DNA of 64,000 bases. Source: Paractinoplanes tereljensis (GTDB lineage Bacteria > Actinomycetota > Actinomycetes > Mycobacteriales > Micromonosporaceae). The notes under the pieces were generated by a model. It was not told the DNA's origin. It saw only the letters and a program-made list of their open reading frames with translations, and ran no database searches. The DNA is taken from NCBI RefSeq assembly GCF_016862435.1, contig NZ_BOMY01000009.1, forward strand, positions 124,001 through 188,000, read 5' to 3'. Position 1 is the stretch's first letter. Each line of letters opens with the position of its first letter. A program made the translations under genes and the position numbers. Below are positions 56,117 to 63,860 of the stretch, piece by piece.

Positions 56117-57009
56117 CGAGACTGCTGATCACCCGGGGGCTGCCGGCGTCCGGCAAGACCACCTTTGCCAAGAAGCTGCAACCCCGGGTGGTCCGGGTCA
56201 ACCGGGACGACCTGCGGCGCATGCTGCACGGCGACCGGCTCTTCACGCAGTGGGCCGAGGCGCAGGTGACGCACGCACAGCGGGCCGCGGTCGAGGCGCT
56301 GCTGCGGGCGCACGCCGATGTGATCGTCGACGACACCAACCTGCGGTCCAAGACCGTGCGCGAGTGGGCCGAACTGGCCGCCCGGCACTCCGCGACCTTC
56401 GAGGTGCACGACTTCACCGACGTACCGCTGGAGGAATGCCTGCGGCGCGACACCGAACGTCCCGAGGATGAGCGGGTCGGCGAGGAAGGCATCCGAAGGA
56501 TGCATCAGCGTTATCTGGCCGGCCGCAACCTTCCGCTGCCGGTGCCGTTCGTTGAACCGGGCGGTCCTGGTCTGGTCTACCAGCCCGATCCGGCGCTGCC
56601 CGAGGCGGTGCTGGTGGACATCGACGGCACGGTCGCGCTGATGACCGGCCGTAGCCCCTACGACTGGTCGCGGGTCGGCGAGGACGCGCCCAATCCGTCG
56701 GTCATCGCGGCGGTGCGGGCGATGCACGCGGCCGGTTACGCGATCGTGTTCTGCTCGGGCCGGGACGAGGAGTGCCGGGCCGAGACCGAGGCGTGGCTGG
56801 CGCTTTACGTCGATGTGCCGTATTCGGCACTGTTCATGCGGCCGGCCGGGGACAGCCGCAAGGACGCGATCGTGAAGCGGGAGATCTTCGATCTCCAAAT
56901 CCGGGACAGATGGCGGATCTCCGGGGTTTTCGACGACCGCCAGCAGGTGGTACGTATGTGGCGGGCGCTCGGCCTCACCGTGTTCCAGGTTGCGGAGGGA
57001 GACTTCTGA
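56113..57009 (+). CDS. T4-type polynucleotide kinase/3'-phosphatase
   Basis: A 298-residue bifunctional RNA end-healing enzyme (T4 Pnkp is 301). The N-terminal kinase has Walker A GLPASGKTT with Lys15, VNRDDLRRML and IVDDTNLRSKT. The C-terminal HAD-type phosphatase has VLVDIDGTVALMTGRSPYD (Asp169 and Asp171) and RKDAIVKREIF. The protein ends VFQVAEGDF, almost the T4 ending QVASGDF as I recall it. It would phosphorylate 5'-OH and remove 3'-phosphate or 2',3'-cyclic phosphate ends for the ligases encoded on each side. It is coupled to the upstream ligase by a 4-nt overlap. Confidence 0.94.
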   Translation: MTRLLITRGLPASGKTTFAKKLQPRVVRVNRDDLRRMLHGDRLFTQWAEAQVTHAQRAAVEALLRAHADVIVDDTNLRSKTVREWAELAARHSATFEVHDFTDVPLEECLRRDTERPEDERVGEEGIRRMHQRYLAGRNLPLPVPFVEPGGPGLVYQPDPALPEAVLVDIDGTVALMTGRSPYDWSRVGEDAPNPSVIAAVRAMHAAGYAIVFCSGRDEECRAETEAWLALYVDVPYSALFMRPAGDSRKDAIVKREIFDLQIRDRWRISGVFDDRQQVVRMWRALGLTVFQVAEGDF

Positions 57010-57011
57010 CG

Positions 57012-57629
57012 TTGAAGTACCCACGCACCTACCACCTGCCCGATTCGCCCGGTGCGACCGATGACGACAAGGTGCAGCGCGATCTGTCCTGGTTGGACGG
57101 CGAGCTGGTGGTGACGGAAAAGCTCGACGGCGGCAACCTGACCTTCACCCGCGACGCCATGTACGGCCGGTCCCCCGACTCCGGCACACAGCCGTGGGAC
57201 CGGCCGGCCAAGGCGCTGTGGGCGATGACGGCCTACCGCATCCCGGACGACTGGCGGGTGTGCGGCGAATCGATGTGGGCCCGGCGCAGCATCGCCTACT
57301 GCGACCTGCCGGGCGTGTTCATCGTGTTCGGCATCTGGGACGAGACGGACACCCTGCTGGGCTGGGACGACACGGTCGATTGGGCGCGCCGGCTGGAGCT
57401 GCCGGTGGTCCCGGTGCTGTACCGCGGCGGGAGCCTCTCCGAGGCTCGCGCCGCCTGGGCCGCGCAACGCGATCAATCAGCCTCGGAGGGGTACGTGGTG
57501 CGGGCGGCCGGCCGGATACCGGCCGCCGAGTTCTCCCACAAGCTGCTCAAGTGGGTGCGCGCCGACCACGTCCGTACGCCCGATTCGTGGCGCCACCGCG
57601 ACGATTTCGCGGTGAACGAGTTCGCCTAG
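57012..57629 (+). CDS. Second RNA ligase, short Rnl2-like type
   Basis: A 205-residue nucleotidyl-transferase of the RNA_ligase family. Motif I is TEKLDGGNLTF (Lys37, close to the N-terminus as in Rnl2). Motif III-like FIVFGIWDE, motif IV SEGYVVRAAG and motif V FSHKLLKWVR follow. There is no large C-terminal domain. The TTG at 57012 begins 2 nt after the kinase stop, with GGAGGGAG about ten bases upstream. It differs in architecture from the Rnl1-type ligase of the same operon, so the two probably seal different RNA breaks. Its TAG shares CTAG with the convergent VOC gene. Confidence 0.85.
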   Translation: MKYPRTYHLPDSPGATDDDKVQRDLSWLDGELVVTEKLDGGNLTFTRDAMYGRSPDSGTQPWDRPAKALWAMTAYRIPDDWRVCGESMWARRSIAYCDLPGVFIVFGIWDETDTLLGWDDTVDWARRLELPVVPVLYRGGSLSEARAAWAAQRDQSASEGYVVRAAGRIPAAEFSHKLLKWVRADHVRTPDSWRHRDDFAVNEFA

Positions 57630-58012
57630 GCCGCCAACTCGGCCTGGCCGCGCAGGATGCAGAACTCGTTGCCCTCCGGGTCGGTGAGCGTGACCCAGCC
57701 GCCGCCGTCCGGATTACGCAGGTCATCGACCGGCTTGGCGCCGAGGTCGATGAGCCGGGCCAGTTCCTCGTCCCGCGTGCCCTCGACCGGCCGCAGGTCG
57801 AAGTGAATCCGGTTCTTGCCGGCCTTGGCGTCCGGCACCTCGATGAACAGCACCGTGTGCGACCCGTCCCGCTTACTGATCGGGCATTCCTCGTGGCCGG
57901 GCAGGTTGGGGTCCTCCGGGTTCTCGACGTAGTCGAGAACCTTCTCCCACCACTTGGACAACGCGTAGGCGTCCGAGCAGTCGACCGTGGTGTGCGAGAT
58001 GAACGAAGTCAT
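57626..58012 (-). CDS. VOC-family protein (glyoxalase-like)
   Basis: A 128-residue protein: TSFISHTTVDCSDAYALSKW at the N-terminus, NRIHFDLRPVEGTRDEELAR in the middle and VTLTDPEGNEFCIL at the end. The ending is typical of actinobacterial glyoxalase-like proteins of unknown substrate. The ATG at 58012 gives MTSFISHTTVD. It is 8 nt downstream of the nitric oxide synthase gene and probably cotranscribed. The convergent ligase gene shares its stop bases. Confidence 0.82.
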   Translation of the reverse strand: MTSFISHTTVDCSDAYALSKWWEKVLDYVENPEDPNLPGHEECPISKRDGSHTVLFIEVPDAKAGKNRIHFDLRPVEGTRDEELARLIDLGAKPVDDLRNPDGGGWVTLTDPEGNEFCILRGQAELAA

Positions 58013-58020
58013 CCCGCATC

Positions 58021-59163
58021 TTAACCGTGGCCGTAGGGACAACGATCACTGTCCAGATAGAACGCCGGCTTGAGATCCATCTCCTCGTAGTACTTGTGGA
58101 ACACCGGGGTGATGCCGCCGGACATCGGCGGGACGATCCACGACCAGTCGGCCGGCACCGGGCGGCCGGCCTTCTCCTCGTTGCGCAGGTGGGCCATGAA
58201 CCGCTGCGATTCGGTGTGGTGGTCGGACATCTTCACGCCGGCCTTCTCGAAACTCCACAGCACGGCCCGGTTGAGCTCGAGCAGCGCCCGGTCCCGCCAG
58301 AGCGTGGACTCCTTGCTGGTGTCCAGGCCCAGCCGGGCGGCCACGGTGGGGATCATGTCGTAGCGGTCGGCGTCGGCGAAGTTGCGGGCGCCGATTTCAG
58401 TGCCCATGTACCAGCCGTTGAACGGCGCGAGCGGGTAGTGCACGCCGCCGATGGACAGGCGCATGCTGGAGATGGCCGGTACGGCGTGCCAGCGCAGTCC
58501 CAGCTCGGCGAACCAGCCGTACTCGGGGTGGGCAATGGGCACCTCGCGCACCGCACGCTCGGGCAGCTCGTAAAGGCGTACCCCGTCGGTCGGGGTTTCG
58601 ATCGCCAGCGGGAGCACGTCGAAGTGCTCGCCCTTGCCCCGCCAGCCGAGGCCGCGCACCGCGTCGGTGAAATCGAGCTGCCGGGCGTCGCCGATGGTCC
58701 GGCCGTCCTCGCCGCGATAGCCCGCGTACCGGATCAGCTGCTCGTTCCACACCCGGGCGTAGGGCTGGCCGGGCTGCGCCGCCGGGAAGATGCTGATCAC
58801 CGGCCGGAGCTGGCTGGTGCCGGCGGCCAGCAGGTGATGCACGAGCAGCGAGTAGATCTGGTCGGCGGTCCGGGCCCGGCGCCGGTCCAGGACCATCAGG
58901 CTGCGCCAGTAGAGCCGGCCGATGCAGCGGCTCGCGTTGCGCCAGGCCAGCTTGGCGCCGTAGCCGAGTTCGTCGGTGGTGTGCACGTAGGTGCCGGTCG
59001 CGGCGACCTGGGCGCGGACGATGGCGAGTCGGGGTTCGACCGGCCCGAGCCGGGGGTTCTCGACGTAGCAGCGGCGGAGGAAATCCTCGGCCTCGGCGGG
59101 ATCGACCGGTGCGGCCGGGTCCCACGGCTCGGTCGGATGGTCCCGGTAACCGGGCACGATCAT
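58021..59163 (-). CDS. nos: Bacterial nitric oxide synthase, oxygenase domain only
   Basis: A 380-residue heme-thiolate enzyme that makes nitric oxide from arginine. The heme-binding Cys80 is in AWRNASRCIGRLYWR. The substrate and heme-pocket region is PLAPFNGWYMGTEIGARN with the Arg-binding Glu, and FHKYYEEMDLKPAFYL ends the family domain. There is no fused reductase, as in Bacillus and Streptomyces NOS, so cellular flavodoxins or ferredoxins must donate electrons. The ATG at 59163 has GGGAGGCAGCC upstream. A VOC gene follows after 8 nt; no nitration pathway is visible beside it. Confidence 0.95.
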   Translation of the reverse strand: MIVPGYRDHPTEPWDPAAPVDPAEAEDFLRRCYVENPRLGPVEPRLAIVRAQVAATGTYVHTTDELGYGAKLAWRNASRCIGRLYWRSLMVLDRRRARTADQIYSLLVHHLLAAGTSQLRPVISIFPAAQPGQPYARVWNEQLIRYAGYRGEDGRTIGDARQLDFTDAVRGLGWRGKGEHFDVLPLAIETPTDGVRLYELPERAVREVPIAHPEYGWFAELGLRWHAVPAISSMRLSIGGVHYPLAPFNGWYMGTEIGARNFADADRYDMIPTVAARLGLDTSKESTLWRDRALLELNRAVLWSFEKAGVKMSDHHTESQRFMAHLRNEEKAGRPVPADWSWIVPPMSGGITPVFHKYYEEMDLKPAFYLDSDRCPYGHG

Positions 59164-59245
59164 CGGGCTGCCTCCCACGGTGAGCCGAGTGGTACTCGGC
59201 AATTTGCCCGACCCTGACCGGGAAGGATCACACACCGTGTGCGAC

Positions 59246-59279
59246 AAAAAGGACGCAGCCCGAGGGCTGCGTCCTTTTT
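59246..59279 (-). terminator. Intrinsic terminator of rho
   Basis: GGACGCAGCC pairs perfectly with GGCTGCGTCC, and flanking A5 and T5 runs extend the stem and give a U-tract in either direction. It begins 15 nt after the rho stop. It is the most canonical Rho-independent terminator in the window and also insulates the nitric oxide synthase gene. Confidence 0.9.
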
Positions 59280-59294
59280 CGTGCGGAATAGCCG

Positions 59295-61286
59295 TTACTC
59301 GCCCGGCGTCGACTTCGCGATCTGCATCAGGAACTCGACGTTCGTGCGGGTCTGCTTGAGCCGGTCGAGCAGCAGGTCGAGCGCCGCCGACGAGTCCAGC
59401 GAGTGCAGCACCTTGCGGAGCTTGTGGATGATCGCCAGCTCTTCCTTGCCGAGCAGGATCTCTTCCTTACGCGTGCCGGACGGGTCGATATCGATCGCCG
59501 GGAACACCCGCTTGTCCGCGATCTTCCGGTCGAGCTTGAGCTCGGCGTTACCCGTGCCCTTGAACTCCTCGAAGATCACCGTGTCCATCATCGAGCCGGT
59601 CTCGACCAGCGCGGTCGCGAGGATGGTGAGCGAGCCACCGTTCTCGATGTTGCGCGCCGCGCCCAGGAACCGCTTGGGCGGGTAGAGAGCGGTCGAATCG
59701 ATACCACCGGACATGATGCGGCCGGAGGCCGGCGCGGCCAGGTTGTAGGACCGGCCGAGACGGGTCACCGAGTCGAGCAGCACGACCACGTCGTGGCCCA
59801 GCTCGACCAGCCGCTTGGCCCGCTCGATGGCGAGCTCGGCGACCGTGGTGTGGTCCTGCGGCGGCCGGTCGAACGTGGCCGCGATGACCTCGCCCTTGAC
59901 CGAGCGCTGCATGTCGGTGACCTCTTCGGGCCGCTCGTCGACAAGCACGACCATCAGGTGGCACTCGGGGTTGTTGTGGGTGATCGCGTTGGCGATCGCC
60001 TGCAACACCATCGTCTTACCGGCCTTGGGCGGCGACACGATGAGCGCGCGCTGCCCCTTGCCGAGCGGCATGACGAGGTCGATGACCCGGGTGGTGAGGA
60101 TGTGCGGCTCGGTCTCGAGGCGCAGCCGCTCCTGCGGGTAAAGCGGGGTGAGCTTGTAGAACTCGGGCCGCCGCCGCGCCTCGTCGGGCTCCATCCCGTT
60201 GATGGTGTCGAGCCGGACGAGCGGGTTGTACTTGTCGCGCCGGTTGTCGCCGCTGCTGTCGCCGCGCGGGGTGGCCCGCACGGCCCCGGTCACCGCGTCA
60301 CCGCGTCGCAGGCCGTACTTCTTCACCTGCGACATCGAGACGTAGACGTCGTTCGGCCCGGACAGGTAACCCGTGGTGCGGACGAACGCGTAGTTGTCCA
60401 GCACGTCGAGGATGCCGGCCACCGGGACGAGAACGTCGTCCTCGCTGACGTGCGGTTCGCGGCCACCGCTGTCGCGCGGACCGCTGTCCCGCTGGCCACC
60501 GCTGTCGCGCGGACCGCTGTCGCGCTGGGGGCTGCCGCCACCCTCGCCGTCCCGGTCGCGGCCGCGACGACGGTCGCGGAAGCGGCTGCGACGGCTGCGA
60601 CGGCCGGCTTCGCCACCGTCGCTGTCGTCATCGTCGTGACCCTGGTCACTGTTGCGCGGGCCGCGATCGCGGTCGTCCCGCTGGTTGCGGTCGTCGCGCT
60701 GGTTGTTGCGCTGCCGGTCGCCGCGGTTGCGGTCGCCGCGATCCGGGCGCTCGCCGCGCTGCTCGGTGCCCTCGGGCTGCGGCGCGGCGGCCGGCTCGAC
60801 AACCGGGGCCACGGCCTCGCGCGGAGCGCTGTCCCGGGACGCGTTGCGGTCGCGGTTGCGACGGCTGCTGCTGCCACCCTCGCTGACCGGGGCGGCCTCG
60901 GGCTGCGCGACGACGGCCGGAGCGGCCTCGACGACCGCGGGCTTCTCCGCAATCGGGGCCGGGGCGGTGGCCACGATCGGAGCCGGGGCCGGCTCGGCAA
61001 CGGGTGCCGTCGCTACCACGCTGGTGCGCGGACGCGGTGCCTTCTCGGCGGCGGGAGCCGGGGCGCCACCGCTCTGCTTCTCCGTGATGGCAGTGATCAG
61101 CTCGCCCTTGCGCATCCGGGCGGTGCCGGAGATGCCCAGGGAAGCGGCAAGACTCTGCAGCTCGGGCAGCAGCATCGCGGAGAGCCCGGTGCCGCCGCGG
61201 CGGCGCTTCGTGGCGGTCGCGGTGGTGCCGGCGCCGTCGTCAGCGACGTCAGAAACACCCGACGTCACGTCGGTGGTGTCGCTCAA
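59295..61286 (-). CDS. rho: Transcription termination factor Rho with large disordered insert
   Basis: A 663-residue RNA helicase. The N-terminal Rho_N helix bundle (LLPELQSLAASLGISGTARM) is followed by ~190 residues rich in Ala/Pro/Val, then Arg/Asp/Asn, including a repeated QRDSGPRDSGG unit. The RNA-binding domain (GILDVLDNYAFVRTTGYLSG) and the motor follow, with P-loop PPKAGKTMVLQ (Lys424, against Lys184 in E. coli), VVLVDERPEEVTDM and LLDSVTRLGRSYN. Long inserts are known in actinobacterial Rho. The start is TTG at 61286 with GGAAGGA six bases upstream. A long leader precedes it and a U-tract terminator follows it. Confidence 0.95.
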   Translation of the reverse strand: MSDTTDVTSGVSDVADDGAGTTATATKRRRGGTGLSAMLLPELQSLAASLGISGTARMRKGELITAITEKQSGGAPAPAAEKAPRPRTSVVATAPVAEPAPAPIVATAPAPIAEKPAVVEAAPAVVAQPEAAPVSEGGSSSRRNRDRNASRDSAPREAVAPVVEPAAAPQPEGTEQRGERPDRGDRNRGDRQRNNQRDDRNQRDDRDRGPRNSDQGHDDDDSDGGEAGRRSRRSRFRDRRRGRDRDGEGGGSPQRDSGPRDSGGQRDSGPRDSGGREPHVSEDDVLVPVAGILDVLDNYAFVRTTGYLSGPNDVYVSMSQVKKYGLRRGDAVTGAVRATPRGDSSGDNRRDKYNPLVRLDTINGMEPDEARRRPEFYKLTPLYPQERLRLETEPHILTTRVIDLVMPLGKGQRALIVSPPKAGKTMVLQAIANAITHNNPECHLMVVLVDERPEEVTDMQRSVKGEVIAATFDRPPQDHTTVAELAIERAKRLVELGHDVVVLLDSVTRLGRSYNLAAPASGRIMSGGIDSTALYPPKRFLGAARNIENGGSLTILATALVETGSMMDTVIFEEFKGTGNAELKLDRKIADKRVFPAIDIDPSGTRKEEILLGKEELAIIHKLRKVLHSLDSSAALDLLLDRLKQTRTNVEFLMQIAKSTPGE

Positions 61287-61625
61287 TGGATTCCTTCCGT
61301 CGGAAAAAGCCCGGGACCCCCGGTCTGCAGCCTGGTGGCCGGGAGGCTCGGAACCCGCTCCGCCGGAGCGTCGCGGGAGTTTGTGCAGCACGGCAGCTCG
61401 ACCGGTGTCCCTGCCCGTCCTACGTTGACGGGTAGGTCTCGGCGAGTGCAGCGGCGATCTGGGAGCTTGCTTCTCGGCGTTGTGCCTTGCTGAGAAATGA
61501 GACGGCCAGAATGTGGCCTTCGAAGTCTCGGGGGTGCGCGCCGAACCGCAGAGATCGCTTGCTTCGCGGCTGTGCTAGGTCCTTGAGCGTAGTCAACTCT
61601 TTCGACCTGCGGCAACAGGGCCCCG
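61287..61625 (-). promoter_or_regulatory. Long rho leader region
   Basis: This 339-nt gap between thrB and rho has visibly lower GC than its neighbours. It holds no recognised gene. The minus strand has an open frame from TTG 61596 to TAG 61420 (58 codons, ending AALAETYPST), but its third-position GC is only about two thirds by hand count, well below local genes, so a leader RNA is more likely than a protein. Autoregulation of rho through its leader is common in bacteria; here it is inference. Confidence 0.5.
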
Positions 61626-62537
61626 CTAGGCGAGTTCCACCATACTCCCTTTGACAAGAGCACCGTGCGCATCCACGCCCAACGTCTCCGCGCGCCATGC
61701 TGTTCCCGGGTGGAAATCGGCCGGGACCTCGGACAATGCAAGAACTGTCGGTCCCGCGCCACTCACCACGGCGGCGACACCGACCGATCGCAGGGCCGCC
61801 ACGAGCGATGCGGTGCCCGGCATCGCCTCGGCCCGATAGCCCTGATGCAAGCGATCCGCGGTCGCCGGAAGCAGAACTGAAGGATCTGTAGTGAGTGCGT
61901 GAGTGAGCAGTGCCGCGCGGCCGGCGTTGAACGACGCGTCGCCGTGCGGCACGGCGGAGGGCAGGGCGGCGCGCGCGCTCGCGGTGTAACCACGCTCGGT
62001 CGGAATGAAAACCTTGGGGCGTACGTCCTCGTGCGGCGACAACCGCACGGCACGGGCGCCCGTCGCTTCGGTCCAGGCGATGGTGAACCCGCCCAGCAGG
62101 CACGGTGCGACGTTGTCGGGGTGCCCCTCGAGCCGGGCCGCGATGCGTAACGCGCCCTGGTCGTCGATCCGGCTGAGACCGCCGTCGACAAGGCCCCGGG
62201 CCAACTGCACGCCACCGACGATGGCCGCCGACGAGGAGCCGAGACCACGCGCCTGCGGGATCCGGTTGACGCATTCCACGGCCAGTCCGGACGGCCGCTC
62301 ACCGAGCTCGTCGAAGGTGGCCAGCATCGCGCGCAGGACCAGGTGTTCCTCGTCGCCGGGCAGCTCGCCGGCACCCTCGCCGCGCACCGTCACGGTGAAA
62401 CCGGACTCGGTGACGCGGGCGGTGAGGTCGTCGTAGAGGGTCAGCGCGAGACCCAGCGCGTCGAAGCCCGGGCCGAGGTTGGCGCTGGTGGCCGGGGTAC
62501 TAACGGTGACCGGATCGGTCGCGAAGGTCAGGCCCAT
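61626..62537 (-). CDS. thrB: Homoserine kinase
   Basis: A 303-residue GHMP kinase that makes O-phosphohomoserine in threonine synthesis. The start region is VSTPATSANLGPGFDALGLA, the ATP loop is IPQARGLGSSSAAIVGGVQL, and motif 3 is VAAVVSGAGPTVLAL. The ATG at 62537 is used; a GTG lies two codons earlier. The usual partners hom and thrC are not adjacent: an MFS gene lies upstream. Confidence 0.95.
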   Translation of the reverse strand: MGLTFATDPVTVSTPATSANLGPGFDALGLALTLYDDLTARVTESGFTVTVRGEGAGELPGDEEHLVLRAMLATFDELGERPSGLAVECVNRIPQARGLGSSSAAIVGGVQLARGLVDGGLSRIDDQGALRIAARLEGHPDNVAPCLLGGFTIAWTEATGARAVRLSPHEDVRPKVFIPTERGYTASARAALPSAVPHGDASFNAGRAALLTHALTTDPSVLLPATADRLHQGYRAEAMPGTASLVAALRSVGVAAVVSGAGPTVLALSEVPADFHPGTAWRAETLGVDAHGALVKGSMVELA

Positions 62538-62587
62538 CGGCACATGCTAAGCGTTGATCATTTCGCCGGACGGCACCGCCCGCCGGA

Positions 62588-63808
62588 TCAGATCTTTCGA
62601 GGCTCCTCGGCCAGGGTCAGCTTGCGGGTCGCGATCCGCCAGCCGACCGCATAGGTGGCGGTGACCAGGCCGCAGCCGGCCAGGATCGCCCGGTTGTCGA
62701 CGTGGTCCACGACGGCGGTGGCCACCAGCTGACTGATCGCGATGGCCAGCGTCGCCAGCATCATGTCGATGGCGAAGACCCGGCCCCGCAGGCCGTCGGG
62801 CACCTCGCTCTGCAGCGCGTAGTTCGACAGCGTCCAGTTGGCGCCGCCGGCGAAGTGCGCCACAAAGACCAACACCAGCACCAGTGGAAACCAGGGCGTC
62901 ACCGCGACCCCGAGATAGCCGACGCCGTACAGCCCCATCGAGAGCGCGAGGCAGGTCAGCAACCACGACCGGCGGCCGAGCACCGGCCGCAGCACGAACG
63001 GCCCGACCAGCGCGCCGGCGCCGCGCACCGCGAAGAGCAGGCCGGCACCGAGCACCCCGGTGCCGTGCAACTGCGCGATCAGCGGAAACACGATCAGCAC
63101 GCCGTTGCCGAGACCGGCCGCCGCCTTGACCGTGATGAGCGCCCGGACCAGCGGCCGGGCGGCGATGTAGTGTCGCGCCTCGCGCATCGCGTGCCAGGTC
63201 GGCGGGGCGGACCGGGTGCGGGGCGCCTGCAGCGGACGCCGGACCGTGGCGGTGAGGCCCGCGCCGATCAGCAGGCTGACGGCGGTGACGGCAAAGCTTG
63301 TGTACGGCCCCCAGATGGCACCGACCACCCCGCCCAGCGAGGCGCCGACGATCGTCATGGTGCCCCAGGTCGAGCCGGAGATGGCGTTAGCGGCCGGCAG
63401 GTCGGCCGGCTCGACGACGTTGGGCAGTGCCGCCGACGCGGCCGGGGAGTAGAACGACTTGGCGACCGCCATGGCGCCGATGGCGACCAGCGCGAGCGGC
63501 GCGGTGGCCGCCGAGCGCACCGTGAACAGCAGCAGCACCGCCGCGAACGCGGCCAGATTGGCGAGCACCAGGATGCGGCGGCGATCGAAGCGGTCGGCCA
63601 CCGTGCCGGTGAACGGCAGCAGCAGCGCGCTGATCCCGGTGTCGACGGCCAGCACCAGGCCGCCCCAGACGCCACTGCCGGTGAGCTCGGGCAGCAGCAC
63701 GAGCAGCGGCACCATCACGAACCAGTCCGAACCGAAGACGACAAGCTCGGCACCGAAGAGGCGGCGGAAGTCCCGGTTGCGGGTAAGGACCGAGAACATC
63801 GATGGCAC
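62588..63808 (-). CDS. MFS transporter
   Basis: A 406-residue membrane protein with about 12 hydrophobic segments. The loop between helices 2 and 3 carries GTVADRFDRRRILVLANLAA, the MFS motif, repeated more weakly in the second half (VLRPVLGRRSWLLTCLALSM). It resembles drug/macrolide-type exporters (MFS_3, TetV-like); the substrate is unknown. It starts with GTG at 63808 or ATG 63799. It is not clearly linked in function to thrB, 50 nt downstream. Confidence 0.87.
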   Translation of the reverse strand: MPSMFSVLTRNRDFRRLFGAELVVFGSDWFVMVPLLVLLPELTGSGVWGGLVLAVDTGISALLLPFTGTVADRFDRRRILVLANLAAFAAVLLLFTVRSAATAPLALVAIGAMAVAKSFYSPAASAALPNVVEPADLPAANAISGSTWGTMTIVGASLGGVVGAIWGPYTSFAVTAVSLLIGAGLTATVRRPLQAPRTRSAPPTWHAMREARHYIAARPLVRALITVKAAAGLGNGVLIVFPLIAQLHGTGVLGAGLLFAVRGAGALVGPFVLRPVLGRRSWLLTCLALSMGLYGVGYLGVAVTPWFPLVLVLVFVAHFAGGANWTLSNYALQSEVPDGLRGRVFAIDMMLATLAIAISQLVATAVVDHVDNRAILAGCGLVTATYAVGWRIATRKLTLAEEPRKI

Positions 63809-63824
63809 GGCCGGACGTTACGCG

Positions 63825-63854
63825 ACAAGGCCGGTCCCGTGGGACCGGCCTTGT
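63825..63854 (-). terminator. Hairpin terminator after the partial gene at the window end
   Basis: ACAAGGCCGGTCCC (63825-63838) and GGGACCGGCCTTGT (63841-63854) form a perfect 14-bp stem with a 2-nt loop as written (4 nt if one pair opens). It lies 6 nt after the stop of the gene entering from the right edge and just upstream of the MFS gene. Confidence 0.75.
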
Positions 63855-63860
63855 CTCAGA

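Noticed and set aside
60450..60540. Short DNA repeats that could suggest a CRISPR-like array
   Set aside because: The repeats are in frame within rho and encode the QRDSGPRDSGG units; there are no spacers of constant length.
61420..61596. A 58-codon frame in the rho leader as a real small protein
   Set aside because: Third-position GC is only about two thirds, and there is no good ribosome site or known family; recorded as leader sequence.
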